Source: Actinobacteria bacterium 13_1_20CM_4_69_9
GTDB lineage: Bacteria > Actinomycetota > Thermoleophilia > Gaiellales > Gaiellaceae
Assembly (NCBI GenBank): GCA_001920085.1
Contig: MNJC01000090.1
Location: 1 to 10,549 of the forward strand
Length of the DNA stretch: 10,549 nucleotides
Reading direction: 5' to 3'
Shown: positions 1 to 4,700 of the stretch, piece by piece
Position numbering within the stretch: the first letter of the stretch is position 1
Layout of the letters: each line of letters starts with the position of its first letter
Position numbers and translations under genes: made by a program
The notes under the pieces: model-generated
Seen by the model: the letters and a program-made list of their open reading frames with translations, nothing else
Databases searched by the model: none
What the model was told of the DNA's origin: nothing

Positions 1-158
1 GGCAGCGTCAGGTGGACGACGTTGTACGGGCTGCGGGCGAGATAGTCGTCCCGCTCGGCCGGCGAGATCACGTCGTACGGCGGCGCGACGAGCAGCTCGA
101 GCGGACCTGCCTTCGCCTCGTCGTAGCGCTCCGCTCGGAAGGGCCGGACATCCGCCAC
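1..158 (-). CDS. DUF1015 family protein, N-terminal fragment
   Basis: The complement from a GTG at 158-156 reads MADVRPFRAERYDEAKAG, then a segment containing VAPPYDVISP and ending SPYNVVHLTL at the window edge. The order 'vrPFraeRYd', 'APPYDVISP', 'SPYNvv' is typical of the start of DUF1015 proteins, a widespread family of about 400 residues whose biochemical function I do not know. Only about 52 residues are present and the rest lies outside the window. A TTG nine bases upstream (167-165) is an alternative start; I prefer the GTG because the family usually begins a few residues before the PFR motif. The gene is divergent from the nuclease gene at 178 with only 19 bp between start codons, so any promoter must overlap coding sequence or give a leaderless transcript. 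The family assignment is fairly secure despite the short fragment. Confidence 0.75.
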   Translation of the reverse strand, partial: MADVRPFRAERYDEAKAGPLELLVAPPYDVISPAERDDYLARSPYNVVHLTL

Positions 159-177
159 GACGGTCAAGCTACCAACT

Positions 178-1008
178 GTGAGCGCGATCGCGGAGCTCGC
201 CGAAGAGCGTGTCGTCGAGGGCGTCTATGCGGTCGCGCGCAAGCAGCGGCTGAGGACGAAGAACGGCGCGCCGTATCTCGCCCTCGAGCTCGTCGACCCG
301 AGCGGCCGGATCGACGCGCGAGTCTGGCATGACGTCGAGCTGCTCGACTCGCGGTTCGGCGAGGGAGATGCCGTGCGTGTGCTCGGCCGCGTGGAGAAGT
401 TCCGCGACCGGCTGCAGGTCGACGTGCGCGCGCTCGAGGCGGCGCCCGAGGCCGATCCGGCCGACCTGACGCCGGCCATTCGGCGCGACGCGGACGAGCT
501 CGAAGGCTTTCTCGAGTTCCTCGCCGCCGAGGTCGCGCATCCGGGCCTGCGCGCCACGGTCCTGCGCTTCCTGGACGACAAGGCGATTCGAACGGCGCTC
601 CGGCGGCTCCCGGCCTCGGAGACGCACCATTCGTACGCCGGCGGGCTGCTCGAGCACACGGTCGGCGTCGCGACGATCTGCCGCGAGACGGCACAGCTGC
701 ACCAGCGGCTGCGCGGCGACCTGCTGTTGGCCGCCGCGCTGCTCCACGACGTCGGACGCACCGCCGAGCTCACTTCGGGCCCGAGCTTCCGCCAGACGGA
801 GGAGGGGCGTCTGCTCGGCCACGTGCACCTGGGTCTCCGGCTGGTCGAGACGCGCGCCGCGGCGCTCGAGACCGACGTGCGCGCCGAGCTCCTGCATGCG
901 ATCTCGACGCACCACGACGCACGTGCCACTCGCACCGCCGAGGCGGCCGTGCTGTACCACGCGAACCAGCTCGACGCCGTCGCCGCAACGCGTCCCGTCA
1001 CCGAGTAA
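178..1008 (+). CDS. OB-fold/HD-domain protein, YhaM-like 3'-5' exoribonuclease
   Basis: A 276-residue protein starting with GTG. Residues about 10-90 form an OB-fold-like nucleic-acid-binding region (VVEGVYAVARKQRL, then beta-rich sequence with RIDARVW and VRVLGRVEKF). Residues about 148-270 form an HD domain: HHSYAGGLLEHTVGV (H160), LLHDVGR (H190-D191), LLGHVHLG (H215), STHHD (H245, H246) and NQLDA (D266), which are the expected metal ligands. This OB-then-HD order is that of Bacillus YhaM (about 314 residues), a cytoplasmic 3'-5' exonuclease acting on RNA and single-stranded DNA; this copy is somewhat shorter at the N-terminus. Activity is inferred from the family. No clear ribosome-binding site precedes the GTG, which fits a leaderless or near-leaderless transcript. 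The EamA gene follows after 13 bp and is probably co-transcribed. Confidence 0.85.
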   Translation: MSAIAELAEERVVEGVYAVARKQRLRTKNGAPYLALELVDPSGRIDARVWHDVELLDSRFGEGDAVRVLGRVEKFRDRLQVDVRALEAAPEADPADLTPAIRRDADELEGFLEFLAAEVAHPGLRATVLRFLDDKAIRTALRRLPASETHHSYAGGLLEHTVGVATICRETAQLHQRLRGDLLLAAALLHDVGRTAELTSGPSFRQTEEGRLLGHVHLGLRLVETRAAALETDVRAELLHAISTHHDARATRTAEAAVLYHANQLDAVAATRPVTE

Positions 1009-1021
1009 GTAGTTTCAGCCG

Positions 1022-1855
1022 ATGGACGCGATCGTCCTCGCGCTGGGCGCGAGCCTGTCGTGGGGCTTCGCGGACTTCTTCGGGCCGCTGCAGGGCCGCA
1101 AGCTCGGTGCGCTGCGCACCCTCGTGTACGTGCAGCTCGGCGGGCTCATGGGGATCGCCGTCATCGTCGCCGTGCGCTGGATCGGCCCGCAGAGCTCGGT
1201 CGCGCTGCTGGCGATCCCCGCCGCGATCTCCGGCACACTCGGACTGTTCGCCTACTACCGCGGGATCGCCGTCGGCGCGATCAGCATCGTCGCGCCGATC
1301 GCAGGCGTTTCCGCCGTGGTCCCGGTGATCGTCGGAATCGCGAGCGGCGAAAGCCCCTCCGCGTGGCAACTCGCCGGGATGGCCTGCGCGCTGATGGGAG
1401 TGTTTCTGGCCGCACGGGAGCCGCGGAGCAGCGGCGACAGCCGCATCGCGGCAGGCGTCGGGCTGGCGATCCTCGCCGCAATCGGCTTCGGCGGCTACTT
1501 CCCGTTCATGCACGCCGCCGGCAACGCGGACTTCTGGTGGGCCTCCCTGATCTTCCGCATCGCGTCGACGAGCGTGATCATGCTCGCGGTCGTCGTCACG
1601 CGCCCGAACATCGTCGTTCCCGGGCGAGTGCTCCCGTGGCTGGCGCTGATCGGCTTCGGCGACATGTTCGGCAATCTCCTCTTCGCCGCCGCCTCGACGA
1701 GCGGGCTCGTCAGCGTCACGTCCGTGCTCGCGTCGCTGTATCCAATCGTCACCGTCGTGCTTGCGCGCATCGTCCTGTCGGAGCGCGTTGCACGCTCTCA
1801 GGAGGCGGGCATCGGATTGACGCTCGCCGGCGTCGTGCTGATCTCAGCCGGCTAG
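1022..1855 (+). CDS. EamA/DMT-superfamily transporter
   Basis: A 277-residue, very hydrophobic protein with roughly ten membrane segments in two similar halves. The first half begins LALGASLSWGFADFF and includes GLFAYYRGIAVGAISIVAPIAG; the second begins LAILAAIGFGGYFPFMHAA and ends with SVTSVLASLYPIVTVVLARIVLSERV, then GIGLTLAGVVLI. The 'A(S)LYPivTvvlA...lsErv...q..G..Li..Gv.li' signature is the classic end of an EamA domain in drug/metabolite transporters, which usually export small metabolites at the inner membrane. The substrate cannot be read from sequence. The gene lies 13 bp after the nuclease gene. Its last 12 bp (1844-1855) overlap the 3' end of arsC on the other strand. That contact is convergent, so it does not by itself make this an arsenic transporter. 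Confidence 0.88.
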   Translation: MDAIVLALGASLSWGFADFFGPLQGRKLGALRTLVYVQLGGLMGIAVIVAVRWIGPQSSVALLAIPAAISGTLGLFAYYRGIAVGAISIVAPIAGVSAVVPVIVGIASGESPSAWQLAGMACALMGVFLAAREPRSSGDSRIAAGVGLAILAAIGFGGYFPFMHAAGNADFWWASLIFRIASTSVIMLAVVVTRPNIVVPGRVLPWLALIGFGDMFGNLLFAAASTSGLVSVTSVLASLYPIVTVVLARIVLSERVARSQEAGIGLTLAGVVLISAG

Positions 1856-2215
1856 CTCGGCGACGCGACGGCGGATCTCGTCGCGCAGCGCGCGTACCTC
1901 GTCGGCCGGCATCGCGGCGGGGTCGGGAAGGTTCCAGTCGACGTACTCCTTGCCCGGGAAGAACGGGCACACGTCGCCGCAGCCCATCGTGACGACGACA
2001 TCTGCCCACTCCACGTCGGCGTCGGTGAACCCCTTGGGACGACGCGACGAGATGTCGATGCCGGCCTCGTTCATCGCGTCGACGACGGAGCCGTGCAGTT
2101 GCGATTCCGGCCGTGAGCCCGCAGAGCGCGCCTCGCCGCCGAGCTGCTCGTAGAACGCCTGCGCCATCTGCGACCGGCCGGCGTTGCCGATGCAGACGAA
2201 GAGCGCGCGCCTCAT
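1844..2215 (-). CDS. arsC: Arsenate reductase ArsC, low-molecular-weight phosphatase type
   Basis: A 123-residue cytoplasmic protein that should reduce arsenate to arsenite. The phosphatase-like anion loop is VCIGNAGRSQMA, giving C-x5-R with nucleophile C9 and R15. LPDP near residue 98 supplies the general-acid Asp. A cysteine pair, C79 and C83 in MGCGDVCPFFPG, replaces the C82/C89 relay of Staphylococcus pI258 ArsC. The second P-loop cysteine of that enzyme is Gly here, and the GCGD-CP-FPG pattern is common in actinobacterial enzymes. Whether electrons come from thioredoxin or mycothiol cannot be decided from sequence. The ATG at 2215 is chosen because it places the P-loop at residue 9 and because its ATGA overlaps the arsR stop codon by 4 bp, a sign of translational coupling. 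The frame stays open upstream, but only inside arsR. No ArsB or Acr3 pump is nearby. Confidence 0.9.
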   Translation of the reverse strand: MRRALFVCIGNAGRSQMAQAFYEQLGGEARSAGSRPESQLHGSVVDAMNEAGIDISSRRPKGFTDADVEWADVVVTMGCGDVCPFFPGKEYVDWNLPDPAAMPADEVRALRDEIRRRVAELAG

Positions 2216-2538
2216 GCGCCGAGTGTCGCCCGTAGCGCTTCCAGCGCCTCGGGGACGAGCCGGTAGTACGCCCACGTCCCCCGCCGTGTCGACTCGACGA
2301 GGCCGGCCTCGCGCAGGATCTTCAGGTGGTGCGACACGGTCGGCTGCGAGAGGTCGAACGCCTCGACGAGGTTGCAGACACACACCTCGGCGGCGCCCGA
2401 GAGCTGGTTGACGATCGCGACGCGCGTCGGATCGGCGAGCGCCTTGAACTGCGACGCGAGCTGGTCGCGCTCATGGACGGCGAGGGGCTCCGTCGCCGGG
2501 CCACAGCAGATCACCGGGAGAGTGGCAATTGACTTCAT
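2212..2538 (-). CDS. arsR: ArsR/SmtB-family arsenic-responsive repressor
   Basis: A 108-residue winged helix-turn-helix protein: FKALADPTRVAIVNQL, then the recognition region LSQPTVSHHLKILREAGLVE, then the wing RRGTWAYYRL. It should repress its own operon and release DNA on binding trivalent arsenic or antimony. Four cysteines are visible: C11 and C12 near the N-terminus (VICCGP), and C53 and C55 in EVCVCNL before the recognition helix. The CxC resembles the plasmid R773-type site (ELCVCDL). An N-terminal Cys pair plus a Cys near position 55 recalls Corynebacterium glutamicum ArsR, which uses C15, C16 and C55. Which set binds here is unknown. The stop codon overlaps the arsC start by 4 bp. 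A TATAAT hexamer ends 12 bp before the ATG, so the transcript is predicted to be nearly leaderless. Confidence 0.92.
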   Translation of the reverse strand: MKSIATLPVICCGPATEPLAVHERDQLASQFKALADPTRVAIVNQLSGAAEVCVCNLVEAFDLSQPTVSHHLKILREAGLVESTRRGTWAYYRLVPEALEALRATLGA

Positions 2539-2558
2539 CGAACTTCTTCGATTATATA
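2529..2558 (+). promoter_or_regulatory. Putative divergent promoter driving the Cys-rich small ORF
   Basis: TTGACT (2529-2534) resembles the -35 consensus. It is followed after 18 bp by TATATA (2553-2558), placing the start near 2565 and leaving a leader of roughly 25 bases before the ATG at 2589. The -35 lies inside the arsR coding region. Operator 1 lies between the hexamers and operator 2 over the start site. Confidence 0.5.
2537..2552. promoter_or_regulatory. Putative ArsR operator 1 (perfect inverted repeat)
   Basis: ATCGAA-CTTC-TTCGAT is a perfect 6-bp inverted repeat with a 4-bp spacer. It begins at the arsR start codon and lies between the plus-strand -35 and -10 hexamers of the divergent promoter. 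The half-site matches operator 2 apart from its inner base. ArsR-family proteins bind such dyads. The assignment rests on position and symmetry only. Confidence 0.65.
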
Positions 2559-2579
2559 CATCGACAAACGTCGATGAAA
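2551..2579 (-). promoter_or_regulatory. Putative sigma-70-type promoter of arsRC
   Basis: On the minus strand TTTCAT (2579-2574), a 17-bp spacer, then a consensus TATAAT (2556-2551). Transcription should start about 5-6 bases before the arsR ATG at 2538. The -10 is strong and the -35 weak. Operator 2 sits in the spacer and operator 1 at the start site, an arrangement expected for repression. Confidence 0.6.
2559..2576. promoter_or_regulatory. Putative ArsR operator 2 (perfect inverted repeat)
   Basis: CATCGAC-AAAC-GTCGATG is a perfect 7-bp inverted repeat with a 4-bp spacer, centred 23 bp (about two helical turns) from operator 1. It fills the spacer between the -35 and -10 of the arsR promoter and covers the predicted start of the divergent plus-strand transcript, so one repressor could silence both directions. 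Confidence 0.68.
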
Positions 2580-2584
2580 GGAGG
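2577..2584 (+). promoter_or_regulatory. Strong Shine-Dalgarno for the Cys-rich small ORF
   Basis: AAAGGAGG is a near-perfect complement of the 16S rRNA tail, four bases before the ATG at 2589. Few genes in this window have so full a match (only the GGAGGTG of the M20 and DUF3107-like genes compare), which argues that the short ORF is translated. The spacing is slightly tight. Confidence 0.65.
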
Positions 2585-2588
2585 CGCG

Positions 2589-2636
2589 ATGAGCTGCTGC
2601 GAAGGCGGCTGCGGTTGTGGTTGCGGCTGCTGCTAG
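2589..2636 (+). CDS. Candidate 15-residue cysteine-rich micropeptide
   Basis: The reading frame encodes MSCCEGGCGCGCGCC: seven cysteines and six glycines in 15 residues, with CC pairs near both ends and a (CG)n core between. I recognise no family. It is preceded by AAAGGAGG and by a promoter interleaved with two ArsR-type operators shared with arsRC, so it should be induced by arsenite or a similar thiophile if translated. Closely spaced Cys residues suit binding of soft metals or As(III), and a metallothionein-like scavenger or a redox/thiol buffer are reasonable guesses. The ORF ends in CTAG (2633-2636), a 4-bp palindrome that serves as stop codon for both this ORF and the YchF-like gene on the other strand. 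It may instead be a chance ORF in GGC/TGC-rich sequence. Function is unproven. Confidence 0.5.
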   Translation: MSCCEGGCGCGCGCC

Positions 2637-3387
2637 ACGTTGAAGCGGACGTTCAACACGTCCCCGTCCTGGACCTCGTAGGTCTTACCTTCGAGGCGCT
2701 GGAGGCCGGCCCGGGCGGCCTCCGCGTGCGAACCGGCCCTGACGAGGTCGTCCCAGCGGATCACCTCGCAGCGGATGAACCCGCGGGCGATGTCGGAGTG
2801 GATCGTCGCGGCCGCGTCGATCGCCGTCTCGCCGTGCCGCAGGGTCCACGCGCGCGTCTCCTTGTCGCCCGCCGTGAAGAAGCTGATCAGCCCGAGCTCG
2901 TCGCTGAGGCGGCGCACGACCTCCTCGAGCGCCGAGGCGCTTTCGCGGAATTCCACGGCCTCGTCGCCGAGCTCCGCCAGCTCGGCCTCGAGCTTCAGGT
3001 CGATGCCGCTCGGGCCGTTCTCGACGGCGAGCAGCGGCTTCGTCGTCAGCGGCTCGAGCCCGTCGGGTAGTTCGCCGGACCAGTCGGCGAGCGTGCCGCC
3101 GGCATCGACGTGCGCGAGGACGCGCTCGAGCTCGGAGACCTCCTGCCTCAGCTTCAGATCGCCCGACTTCGCCTGCTTGCCGACGCGCTCGAGCCTGCGC
3201 TCGACGTGATCGCGGTCGGCGACGAGCAGCTCCAGCCGCAGCGTCTCGAGGTCGTCTGCTGGAACGCGCGTTCCGGAGAAGCCGTCGAGGACGACGAGGA
3301 GCGCGTCGACCTGCCGCAGGTGAGGGCGTGGAAGAGCGTCGACTTCCCGGAGCTCGGAAGCCCCACGATCCCGACCTCGAGCGCCAC
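2633..3387 (-). pseudogene. ychF: YchF/DUF933-type GTPase-like gene with internal deletion and frameshift
   Basis: From a GTG at 3387 the frame reads MALEVGIVGLPSSGKSTLF, a P-loop with the normal YchF N-terminus, up to about residue 23 (HALT). It then leaves the family and stops near 3154. From about 3319 a second frame reads LRQVDALLVVLDGF, continues through a Leu/Arg-rich coiled-coil-like region (LELLVADRDHVERRLERV), and ends in the TGS-like domain with FFTAGDKETRAWT, ARGFIRCEVIRWDD, LEGKTYEVQDGDVLNVRFNV. The two frames abut exactly where intact members have a further 60-70 residues carrying switch I and the DxxG motif. The span is 755 bp, not a multiple of three. YchF proteins bind ATP or GTP and associate with ribosomes. 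The GTG overlaps the sigma-factor stop codon by one base. Real decay and sequence error are both possible. A short ORF from an internal ATG (2956) would carry only the C-terminal domain. Confidence 0.8.
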
Positions 3388-3950
3388 TAGTCCTCGTTCT
3401 TCGAGATCTGCTTCTGCAGCGAGACGAGCGCGCGGTGCTGCAGGGACTTGATCGCGCCCTCCGTCTTCCCGAGGATCGTCGCGACTTCCCCGTTCGGGAG
3501 GTTGAACACGAACTTCAGCGTAAGCACCTGCTTCTGCTCCTGCGAGAGGTTCTCGATCAGCTCGAGCATGCTCTGGCGCCCGATCGACTGGAACGCGGCC
3601 AGCTCCGCGGACGGCTCCGTCTCCCCCGGCGGCTCGGGCACCTCCTCCTCCGGCTGCCAGCGGCGCGATGCGCGGAAGTGGTCCATCGCGAGGTTGTGCG
3701 CGATTCGGAAGAGCCAGGCGGAGAACGGCGCCGACTGCCAGCGGAATCGCTTGATCGACTCGAGCATCTTCAGAAACGTCTGGGTGGTCAGGTCCTCGGC
3801 GTCGTGGCGGTTGCCGACGCTCATGTGCAGGTAGCTGTAGATACGGTCGAAGTGGAGGAGGTAGAGCTCCTCGAGAGCTTCGCGGTCGCCGTTCTGACCA
3901 CGCGCCACCAGCTCGCGGATCTCCGCGGTCGATTCCTTCGACGCCGCCAT
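3387..3950 (-). CDS. ECF-like sigma-70 family RNA polymerase sigma factor
   Basis: A 187-residue two-domain sigma factor. Region 2 spans about residues 24-95: EALEELYLLHFDRIYSYLHM, then GNRHDAEDLTTQTFLKMLESI and AWLFRIAHNLAMDHFR, which carry core binding and -10 recognition. A charged Glu/Pro linker follows (97-115). Region 4 spans about 125-182: LSQEQKQVLTLKFVFNLPNGEVATILGKTEGAIKSLQHRAL, a helix-turn-helix for -35 recognition. The frame is open further upstream, but that part overlaps the DUF3107-like gene, so ATG 3950 (or GTG 3953) is preferred. GAGGTG lies directly against the ATG, an unusually close ribosome-binding site. No anti-sigma factor is adjacent and there is no C-terminal extension, so the control mode is unknown. 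It lies 31 bp after the DUF3107-like gene and overlaps the YchF-like gene by one base. Confidence 0.9.
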   Translation of the reverse strand: MAASKESTAEIRELVARGQNGDREALEELYLLHFDRIYSYLHMSVGNRHDAEDLTTQTFLKMLESIKRFRWQSAPFSAWLFRIAHNLAMDHFRASRRWQPEEEVPEPPGETEPSAELAAFQSIGRQSMLELIENLSQEQKQVLTLKFVFNLPNGEVATILGKTEGAIKSLQHRALVSLQKQISKNED

Positions 3951-3981
3951 CACCTCAGGAGTGCCCGGCTCGGCGAACGGG

Positions 3982-4239
3982 CTAACTCGGGGCTGCCGCG
4001 CCGAATCCCACGCGGCTCTCCCGGGCGAAGCGCTTGACGTAGACGACGCGCTGGAGGGCGATCGTGTAGCGGCCGTCCTCGGCGTCGAGCGCGAGGGCCG
4101 CCTCTCCGGCTCCGGCGCGCACGTCCGCGGCGCCGAGCGCCTGCTCGAGCGCATCGGCGCTTGCCGGTGAGACAAGGGCACCCATGATCTGGCCGCCGTC
4201 GAAGGCGATCTCGATCCTCACGCGCTCGGGACTACCCAC
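3982..4239 (-). CDS. Small DUF3107-like protein
   Basis: An 85-residue protein starting at GTG 4239. It reads VRIEIAFDGGQIMGALVSP near the N-terminus, has an Ala-rich middle (ADALEQALGAAD) and ends with RYTIALQRVVYVKRFARESRVGFG. The beta-strand start, the short 'alvl..edgr..i.l..vvYV' block and the terminal RVGFG resemble DUF3107, a small actinobacterial family of about 75-80 residues of unknown function. The match is by eye and only moderate. Start choice: GGAGGTG seven bases before GTG 4239 is a strong ribosome-binding site; a second GTG (4221), just before RIEIAF, lacks one. The gene overlaps the end of the epimerase-like gene by 8 bp and precedes the sigma factor by 31 bp, so they share an operon. 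A role in sigma regulation is possible, but nothing in the sequence shows it. Confidence 0.65.
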   Translation of the reverse strand: MGSPERVRIEIAFDGGQIMGALVSPASADALEQALGAADVRAGAGEAALALDAEDGRYTIALQRVVYVKRFARESRVGFGAAAPS

Positions 4240-4246
4240 TGGACAC

Positions 4247-4253
4247 CACCTCC
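4247..4253 (-). promoter_or_regulatory. Ribosome-binding site deciding the DUF3107-like start
   Basis: GGAGGTG on the minus strand lies 7 bases before GTG 4239 and inside the end of the epimerase-like gene. It supports the upstream GTG over the internal GTG at 4221. Confidence 0.6.
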
Positions 4254-4548
4254 GAGAGAACGCCGTGGACGGAATCCGGATGGACGAACGCCACCTCGAG
4301 CCCGAACAGACCTTCGCGCGGCGACGCGTCGATCAGGTCGGCCCCGGCGTCGGCGAGCTCGGCGAGCGTCGCCCGCAGGTCGCTCACCTCGTACGCGACG
4401 TGGTGCATCCCCGGGCCGCGCTTGGCGAGGAAGCGGCCCACCGGGGTGTCTCCGCCGAGCGGCTCGAGCAACTCGACGCGGCCCTCGCCGATCCGGACCG
4501 ACGCCGCGCGGAGGCCCTGGTCGTCGACGGTCGCCCGGCAGAGCCGAA

Positions 4549-4576
4549 GCGTAAGCCAGGTGCAGCGGGCTTACGC
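4549..4576. repeat. Perfect 9-bp inverted repeat within the epimerase-like gene
   Basis: GCGTAAGCC (4549-4557) and GGCTTACGC (4568-4576) are exact reverse complements around a 10-base loop. The in-frame TAA that breaks the epimerase-like gene lies inside the distal arm (4571-4573). There is no T-tract, so a terminator role is doubtful. Confidence 0.7.
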
Positions 4577-4654
4577 GCAGGCGAACTGATGCGAGTCGGC
4601 CACGCGCAGCATGGCCGAGCCGCACGGAAGAGAACAATCGCCGATCCACCTAGA

Positions 4655-4677
4655 GCGCGCGAGCTCGGCTCGCGCGC
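4655..4677 (-). terminator. GC-rich hairpin after the FtsH-like gene, possible terminator
   Basis: GCGCGCGAG (4655-4663) pairs exactly with CTCGCGCGC (4669-4677) around the loop CTCGG. It begins about 24 bases after the FtsH-like stop codon and lies before the epimerase-like gene. No U-tract follows in the minus direction, as is common for actinobacterial hairpins, so termination is inferred only from position and stem stability. Confidence 0.45.
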
Positions 4678-4700
4678 GTTCCGCGCGAAGCGCCGTACAA

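Larger units (their letters stand above)
4232..4625 (-). pseudogene. Methylmalonyl-CoA epimerase-like VOC gene, N-terminus disrupted
   Basis: The C-terminal three quarters are clear: TVDDQGLRAASVRIGEGRVELLEPLGGDTPVGRFLAKRG, then GMHHVAYEVSDL and VAFVHPDSVHGVLSEVV. This matches methylmalonyl-CoA epimerases (about 135-145 residues), which interconvert the (R) and (S) forms of methylmalonyl-CoA in the propionate pathway; the HH and late Glu are metal-site positions. Upstream, a GTG at 4625 reads VRLGHA, the usual first strand with its metal-ligand His, but the frame shifts near 4610 into MLRVADS (ATG 4612). That frame meets a TAA at 4571-4573 before rejoining the conserved part in the same frame. 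Without repair, only a TTG at 4471 opens a 79-residue protein lacking the first metal ligand. The total length from 4625 is close to normal, so damage is local. Other VOC enzymes are possible, but the ELLEPLG-DTPVGRFL-KRG-GMHHVAYEV string favours the epimerase. Confidence 0.75.

Noticed and set aside
1022..1855. EamA transporter as the missing arsenite exporter
   Set aside because: It faces arsC convergently, is not under the ArsR operators, and belongs to a family not known for arsenite export.
2589..2636. Cys-rich ORF as a leader peptide for cysteine-responsive attenuation
   Set aside because: Attenuation needs a gene downstream on the same strand; here the next plus-strand sequence is antisense to the YchF-like gene and I see no terminator/antiterminator pair after the ORF.
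2372..3070. Plus-strand frame of 232 codons spanning arsR, the divergent promoter and the YchF-like gene
   Set aside because: It runs through both operators and opposite two recognisable genes, and has no family motif.
3320..3370. Two similar stretches around CGGGAAGTCGACGC and CGGCAGGTCGACGC at the YchF break as the recombining repeats
   Set aside because: Both copies are still present, whereas recombination between them would leave one; the likeness is probably chance in GC-rich sequence.
3387..4181. Longer 264-residue start for the sigma factor
   Set aside because: The extra residues are Arg/Ser/Pro-rich and overlap the DUF3107-like gene in another frame; sigma homology begins only after ATG 3950.
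4549..4576. Inverted repeat as an intrinsic terminator
   Set aside because: There is no U-tract, it lies inside a coding region, and a better hairpin exists at 4655-4677 just after the FtsH-like gene.
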